From an uncultured Georgenia sp. (lineage in GTDB: Bacteria; Actinomycetota; Actinomycetes; Actinomycetales; Actinomycetaceae): 7,994 nucleotides of DNA. Location: positions 1 through 7,994 of the forward strand of contig NZ_CALGNQ010000153.1 in NCBI RefSeq assembly GCF_937958535.1, given 5' to 3'. The notes under the pieces are model-generated. The model made no database searches. It was not told the DNA's origin and saw only the letters and a program-made list of their open reading frames with translations. Both the position numbers and the translations under genes were made by a program. Positions 3,820 through 7,994 of this stretch are shown in pieces (positions within the stretch are counted from its first letter, which is position 1; every line of letters starts with the position of its first letter).

Positions 3820-6567
3820 CGACGACGAGTCCGAGCCGCAACCGCCGTGGCTCTCACGATCGTGGCGGCCACGGTCGTCCCGGCGCTCGGCGCACCGCCC
3901 GAGGACGACGGCGTCCCCTACCCCCGGCAGCAGCCGCTGACCGAGCCCCCGGTGGACGAGGGGGACCGCTCCCTGGGCCGCGGTGCCGTCCCGTTCCACG
4001 ACATCGCCCCGCAGGTCAACGCGCTCATGGCGGGCAGCCCGTACGTCTCCGCCGAGGTCGTGGGCCGTTCCACGCAGGGCCGCGAGCTCTACCTCCTCAC
4101 CGTCACCGCGCCGGAGAGCCCCGCGGAGAGCGCCCAGCAGGACCGGTGGCGGGACCTCATCAAGCACGATGCCGAGGCAGCGCTGCAGGACGAGGAGCTC
4201 CGGGCCGGCTACAAGGTGCCGGTCTGGTTCAACAACAACATCCACGGCAACGAGTGGGACGGCACCGACGCCTCCCTGTCGTACCTCACCGAGCTCGTCG
4301 CCGCGCTCGAGGCCGGTGACCCCGGGGCCGTGGACCTGGCAGAGCGGTACCGGCTCTACTTCACGCTGAGCAACAACCCCGACGGGCGGGTGGCGGGCAC
4401 CCGGCACACGGCACTCAACCTCGACGCCAACCGCGACCACATCACCAACACGACGCCGGAGACCCGGGTCACCCGCGACCTCGCGGGCGACCTGCAGCCG
4501 GTGTTCTTCATCGACCTGCACGGGTACACCGGCGTGCTCCAGGTGGAGCCGACCGGGCCGCCGCAGGGTGAGAACTACGAGCACGACCTGCTCATCCCGC
4601 ACGCCTACGCGGCCGCGCTGCGCATCGAGGAGGACGTCGTCGCCGCCGGCGTCGAGGGCAACCCGCTCACCCCCGAGGGCGGCATCCGCATCCCGTACCG
4701 CGACATCCCGGACGGCTGGGACGGCTGGCCACCGATCTTCACCCCGCAGTACGTGCAGTTCCAGGGCTCCATCGCCTACACCGTCGAGCTCGGGCCGGGC
4801 CGGACGGACGACCCGGAGGAGAACGCCCGCCGGCTCGAGGTCAACCGGCAGGTCGGCCACCAGGTCATCGCCTCGACCATCGCCTACGTCGACGAGAACC
4901 GCGACACCCTCCTCGGCAACCAGATGGAGATCTTCCGCCGCGGCGCCGCCGGTGAGCCGCTCGTGGAGATCCCCGCGAACCCCGACCCCGACGACTACCC
5001 CGGCCCGGACGAGTGGGCCGCGGAGTGGGACGCGGCCGACGTCACCGGCACCGACCTCCCACGTGCCTACCTCATCCCCGCGGGCTCCACCGACGCCGCG
5101 ACCCTCGTCGACCACCTGCTCGCCCACGGCGTCGAGGTGGGGACGGCGGACGCCGCGTTCAGCGCCGGCGGTCGGGACTACCCGGCGGGCACCTTCGTCG
5201 TCGACCTGCACCAGCCGCTGCGCGGGCTCGCCAACGTCCTGCTCTCCGACGGCTCCGACATCTCCGACCGTGTCCCGACGATGTACGACATCTCCGCGTG
5301 GAGCCTGGGGCGGCTGTGGGGTGCGCAGGTCGACCGGGTGGGGGAGACGACCGACCCACCGCTCGACGTCGCCACGACGCCCCTCACCGTCGCCCCACCC
5401 ACGGGCAGCTTCCCGCAGGACGCCGACTACGTCCGCCTCGAGCTCGCCGGCGTCGCCGCCGTGCAGGCGGTCAACGCGGTGCTGGCCGGCGGCGCCGCAG
5501 TGGCCGACCTCGGCGACGGCACCGTCCTCGTGGGAGCCGACGGCCTCGCGGCAGCCGAGACCGCGAGCGAGACCTACGGCGTGGCCTTCACCGCGGACGA
5601 CGGGACCGCACTCACCGGCGACGACGTCCGCGGCCTGGCACCGCTGCGCGTGGGCTTCACCTCCACCGCGGGGTACGCGGGGGAGGACGAGCTCGCGCTG
5701 CGGGCGCTCGGCTTCGCCGACCCGGTACGGGTGACGGCACAGGGCCTGGCCGCCGGGGAGGTCGACCTCGCCGACATCGACGTCCTGTGGCTCGGCGCAC
5801 CGCTCGGGGAGGACGAGACCGCGGTCCAGGCGCTGGCGGACTACTTCGCCGCCGGTAAGGGCGTCGTCGCGGCCGCCGAGGCCGGGGCGTGGGCGGCCAC
5901 GACGTTCGGGCTCTTCGACGCCGCGGTCGTCAGCGGGCCGAACCGGGCCAACGGCGTCGTCCTCGTCGAGACGGCCCCCCACGGCGTGCTCGCCGGCCAG
6001 GCCGAGCCTGCCGCCTTCACCTACGGCCCGGCCTTCTTCACCGACCTCGGGGAGAACGTCACGGTCGAGCAGACCTTCGCCGCCGACCAGCCGCTCCTCA
6101 GCGGCCACTGGCTGCCCACCGAGGAGGGCACCGGCGGCCCGGAGCAGGCCGCGGGCCAGGCGTCGGTCGTCTCCGCCGTGTCCGACAGCGGCGCCCGCAT
6201 GCTCGTCTTCGGTACCGACCCGTTCTTCCGTACCCACCCGCGCGGCATGTTCGACGACGTCGCCGCGGCGCTCTTCTGGGCGGGCCCGGAGGGGGCACTG
6301 GTGCCGCCGCCCGAGGAGCCCAGGGAGGAGCCGACCGAGGAACCGAGCCAGACCGAGTCGCCGACGGAGACACACGCACCCTCCGAGCCCCCGAGAACTG
6401 CGGAGCCCACCACCGGCGGCGCGGGACCGTCGCAGGCACCGAGCGAGGGACGGGGAGGGGGCCGGCTGCCGAGCACCGGCGCGGCCGTCCGGCCCCTCGC
6501 CGCGCTCACGGTCCTGCTCGCCGCGGGCGGAGGCGTGCTCGTGGCCCGGCGCCGCCTCGCCGGGTGA
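3811..6567 (+). CDS. Secreted M14-family zinc carboxypeptidase with LPXTG cell-wall anchor
   Basis: This 918-residue protein has a Sec signal peptide (RRR near the N-terminus, hydrophobic 9-23, probable cleavage after Ala25 or Ala28). The M14 metallocarboxypeptidase domain follows, about residues 55-370. Zinc ligands are His145 and Glu148 in IHGNE and His237 in DLHGY. N207-R208 in LDANRD matches the substrate-carboxylate pair of carboxypeptidase A, and Glu326 in YTVELGPG is the catalytic acid/base. The catalytic set is complete, so it should be active, cutting single residues from peptide C-termini or acting on cell-wall peptides. Residues about 420-820 form the long C-terminal part seen in large bacterial M14 proteins, including a class I glutamine amidotransferase-like region (around 620-700, with DIDVLWLGAPL). 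A Pro/Glu/Thr-rich linker (831-885) leads to LPSTG (886-890), a hydrophobic helix and RRR. It lies just after an amino acid importer, so liberating amino acids for uptake is plausible but unproven. Confidence 0.9.
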   Translation: MEVRRRVRAATAVALTIVAATVVPALGAPPEDDGVPYPRQQPLTEPPVDEGDRSLGRGAVPFHDIAPQVNALMAGSPYVSAEVVGRSTQGRELYLLTVTAPESPAESAQQDRWRDLIKHDAEAALQDEELRAGYKVPVWFNNNIHGNEWDGTDASLSYLTELVAALEAGDPGAVDLAERYRLYFTLSNNPDGRVAGTRHTALNLDANRDHITNTTPETRVTRDLAGDLQPVFFIDLHGYTGVLQVEPTGPPQGENYEHDLLIPHAYAAALRIEEDVVAAGVEGNPLTPEGGIRIPYRDIPDGWDGWPPIFTPQYVQFQGSIAYTVELGPGRTDDPEENARRLEVNRQVGHQVIASTIAYVDENRDTLLGNQMEIFRRGAAGEPLVEIPANPDPDDYPGPDEWAAEWDAADVTGTDLPRAYLIPAGSTDAATLVDHLLAHGVEVGTADAAFSAGGRDYPAGTFVVDLHQPLRGLANVLLSDGSDISDRVPTMYDISAWSLGRLWGAQVDRVGETTDPPLDVATTPLTVAPPTGSFPQDADYVRLELAGVAAVQAVNAVLAGGAAVADLGDGTVLVGADGLAAAETASETYGVAFTADDGTALTGDDVRGLAPLRVGFTSTAGYAGEDELALRALGFADPVRVTAQGLAAGEVDLADIDVLWLGAPLGEDETAVQALADYFAAGKGVVAAAEAGAWAATTFGLFDAAVVSGPNRANGVVLVETAPHGVLAGQAEPAAFTYGPAFFTDLGENVTVEQTFAADQPLLSGHWLPTEEGTGGPEQAAGQASVVSAVSDSGARMLVFGTDPFFRTHPRGMFDDVAAALFWAGPEGALVPPPEEPREEPTEEPSQTESPTETHAPSEPPRTAEPTTGGAGPSQAPSEGRGGGRLPSTGAAVRPLAALTVLLAAGGGVLVARRRLAG
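6301..6564 (+). other. Wall-spanning linker and sortase sorting signal of the carboxypeptidase
   Basis: This is the coding segment for residues 831-918. An acidic Pro/Glu/Thr/Ser linker (831 to about 875) and a Gly/Arg patch precede LPSTG (886-890), then a hydrophobic segment (893-912) and the basic tail ARRRLAG. This is the classic LPXTG signal: a sortase cuts between Thr889 and Gly890 and joins the protein to peptidoglycan. No sortase gene is in the window, so a housekeeping sortase elsewhere is expected. Confidence 0.88.
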
Positions 6568-6600
6568 GCGTCTTGCGCCGCGAACCGCCTCCTCACCCGG
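6560..6600 (+). repeat. 9-bp inverted repeat overlapping the carboxypeptidase stop codon
   Basis: CCGGGTGAG (6560-6568) and CTCACCCGG (6592-6600) are perfect reverse complements separated by 23 nt. The left arm includes the TGA stop. It could be a weak terminator without a U-tract. The right arm can alternatively pair with the adjoining GGGTG (6600-6604), forming a near-palindrome just upstream of the ilvD -10 candidate, so an operator is another reading. Confidence 0.4.
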
Positions 6601-6613
6601 GGTGGGAGGGATC

Positions 6614-6619
6614 TACACT
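6614..6619 (+). promoter_or_regulatory. Candidate -10 element of ilvD for a leaderless transcript
   Basis: TACACT fits the actinobacterial TAnnnT -10 pattern. Its last base is 7 nt from the A of the ATG at 6626, exactly where transcription would start. The only purine-rich site, GGGAGGG (6604-6610), is 15 nt from the ATG, too far for good ribosome binding. This favours a leaderless mRNA. No consensus -35 is visible at the usual spacing. Confidence 0.55.
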
Positions 6620-6625
6620 CGGCCC

Positions 6626-7994
6626 ATGACCACCGACGCCACTGACATCAAGCCGCGCAGCCGCAAGGTCACCGACGGCCTGGAGGCGACGGCCGCGCGA
6701 GGCATGCTGCGCGCCGTCGGCATGGGGGACGAGGACTTCGCCAAGCCGCAGATCGGTATCGCGAGCTCGTGGAACGAGATCACGCCGTGCAACCTCTCCC
6801 TCGACCGGCTCGCCCAGGGCGCCAAGGAAGGCGTCCACGCCGGCGGCGGCTACCCGCTGGAGTTCGGGACGATCTCCGTCTCCGACGGCATCTCGATGGG
6901 ACACGAGGGGATGCACTACTCCCTCGTGTCGCGCGACATCATCGCCGACTCGGTCGAGACGGTGATGCAGGCCGAGCGGCTCGACGGCGCGGTGCTCCTC
7001 GCCGGCTGCGACAAGTCGCTGCCCGGCATGCTCATGGCCGCGGCACGGCTCGACCTGGCGGCCGTCTTCCTCTACGCCGGCTCGATCATGCCCGGCTGGG
7101 TCAAGCTCGAGGACGGCACCGAGAAGGAGGTCACCCTCATCGACGCCTTCGAGGCGGTCGGCGCCTGCGCCCGCGGGCTGATGAGCGAGGCCGACCTCGA
7201 CCGTATCGAGCGGGCGATCTGCCCGGGCGAGGGCGCCTGCGGCGGGATGTACACCGCCAACACCATGGCCTCGGTCGCCGAGGCGATGGGGATGTCGCTG
7301 CCCGGCTCGGCGGCCCCACCGTCGGCCGACCGGCGCCGCGACGCCTTCGCCCGCCGCAGCGGCGAGGCGGTCGTGGAGATGCTGCGGCAGGGCATCACCG
7401 CCCGCGACATCATCACGAAGAAGTCCCTGGAGAACGCCATCGCCGTGGTCATGGCGTTCGGTGGCTCGACCAACGCGGTCCTCCACCTGCTCGCCATCGC
7501 CAACGAGGCCGAGGTCGAGCTCACCCTGGACGACTTCAGCCGCATCGCCGACCGCGTCCCGCACCTGGGCGACCTCAAGCCCTTCGGCCGGTACGTCATG
7601 AACGACGTCGACCGCATCGGCGGTGTCCCGGTGGTGATGAAGGCGCTGCTCGACGCCGGCCTCATCCACGGCGACTGCCTCACCGTCACCGGCAAGACCG
7701 TCGCCGAGAACCTCGCCGGGATCAACCCGCCCGACCCGGACGGCAAGATCCTGCGCGCCCTGGACAACCCGATCCACCGGACCGGCGGCATCACCATCCT
7801 CGGCGGCTCGCTCGCCCCCGAGGGTGCCGTCGTCAAGTCGGCCGGGTTCGACGAGGAGGTCTTCGAGGGCACCGCACGTGTCTTCGAGCGCGAGCGGGCC
7901 GCGATGGACGCGCTGGAGGACGGCACCATCCAGGCCGGCGACGTCGTCGTCATCCGCTACGAGGGCCCCAAGGGCGGCCCGGGCATGCGCGAGA
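6626..7994 (+). CDS. ilvD: Dihydroxy-acid dehydratase, 5' part (cut by window end)
   Basis: The window holds the first 456 residues; complete IlvD proteins have about 560-620, so roughly a fifth is missing. The enzyme dehydrates 2,3-dihydroxy-isovalerate and 2,3-dihydroxy-3-methylvalerate to the 2-oxo acids that lead to valine, leucine, isoleucine and, via 2-oxoisovalerate, pantothenate. It is cytosolic and carries an iron-sulfur cluster. Visible marks are Cys55 in ITPCNLSLD, Cys128 in LAGCDKSLPGM and Cys205 in GEGACGGMYTANTM, matching the three cluster cysteines of the family. Asp129 and the normally carbamylated Lys130 match the Mg-site residues. IGGVPVVMKALLDAGL and the terminal YEGPKGGPGMRE are also family segments. 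From memory, it closely resembles M. tuberculosis IlvD throughout, with a shorter N-terminus. The reading frame is intact to the edge. The ATG at 6626 is preferred to an in-frame GTG at 6602, which has no ribosome-binding site. It appears to be a separate transcription unit. Confidence 0.96.
   Translation, partial: MTTDATDIKPRSRKVTDGLEATAARGMLRAVGMGDEDFAKPQIGIASSWNEITPCNLSLDRLAQGAKEGVHAGGGYPLEFGTISVSDGISMGHEGMHYSLVSRDIIADSVETVMQAERLDGAVLLAGCDKSLPGMLMAAARLDLAAVFLYAGSIMPGWVKLEDGTEKEVTLIDAFEAVGACARGLMSEADLDRIERAICPGEGACGGMYTANTMASVAEAMGMSLPGSAAPPSADRRRDAFARRSGEAVVEMLRQGITARDIITKKSLENAIAVVMAFGGSTNAVLHLLAIANEAEVELTLDDFSRIADRVPHLGDLKPFGRYVMNDVDRIGGVPVVMKALLDAGLIHGDCLTVTGKTVAENLAGINPPDPDGKILRALDNPIHRTGGITILGGSLAPEGAVVKSAGFDEEVFEGTARVFERERAAMDALEDGTIQAGDVVVIRYEGPKGGPGMRE

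Noticed and set aside
3742..6375. Very long open frame (877 codons) on the minus strand opposite the carboxypeptidase gene
   Set aside because: It lies antisense to a gene with a full catalytic set and signal peptide. Its translation is low-complexity Val/Gly/Arg/Glu-rich with no motif. Such open antisense frames are expected in GC-rich coding DNA.
6602..6625. In-frame GTG at 6602 as an alternative ilvD start
   Set aside because: No ribosome-binding site precedes it, the added residues do not resemble IlvD, and the -10 candidate would fall inside the coding region.
6568..6625. T-box, leader peptide or attenuator upstream of ilvD
   Set aside because: The gap is only 58 nt, has no run of Ile, Leu or Val codons in a short frame and no T-box-like sequence.
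6593..7777. 394-codon minus-strand open frame opposite ilvD
   Set aside because: It is antisense to a clearly conserved IlvD and has no motif of its own.
1..7994. Mobile elements, CRISPR, tRNA, rRNA or signs of recent gene transfer
   Set aside because: No transposase or integrase motif, no spaced direct repeats, no tRNA cloverleaf seen, and composition is even across the window.

Overview
This is an ordinary chromosomal stretch from a high-GC actinobacterium. The evidence is the strong G/C bias at third codon positions, a GTG start, a lipoprotein substrate-binding protein, a sortase-anchored (LPxTG) surface protein, and an IlvD whose sequence, as I remember it, is very like the mycobacterial enzyme. 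A Micrococcales-type host is a reasonable guess, but the window does not prove it. I see no rRNA, tRNA, CRISPR array, insertion sequence or phage gene, and no gene-free gap longer than about 125 bases.

Layout. Positions 16-49 hold a strong 15-bp hairpin just past the end of rocD. Positions 55-1266 (minus strand) encode ornithine aminotransferase, RocD. A 123-bp divergent control region (1267-1389) carries two perfect 10-bp palindromes. A three-gene plus-strand operon follows: a polar amino acid substrate-binding lipoprotein (1390-2205), a single permease (2217-3002) and an ATPase (2999-3745). The permease and ATPase genes overlap by ATGA. After a 65-nt gap comes a large secreted M14 zinc carboxypeptidase (3811-6567) with a C-terminal LPSTG cell-wall sorting signal. 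After a 58-nt gap, ilvD (dihydroxy-acid dehydratase) starts at 6626 and runs off the window's right edge.

How the genes may work together. RocD converts ornithine plus a 2-oxo acid to glutamate semialdehyde plus an amino acid. A polar amino acid importer divergent from rocD suggests uptake of arginine or ornithine, or a related amino acid, feeding RocD. The wall-anchored carboxypeptidase next to the importer could release C-terminal amino acids from peptides outside the cell, giving a hydrolyse, import and degrade neighbourhood. This is inference from position; no residue fixes the transporter's substrate. ilvD (isoleucine/valine biosynthesis) looks like a separate unit with its own promoter and probably a leaderless transcript.

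Nothing here is a clearly new biological system. The points most worth checking are the long-range inverted repeat that could fold over the ribosome-binding site and start codon of the carboxypeptidase gene, the paired palindromes between rocD and the transporter, and the probable leaderless start of ilvD.
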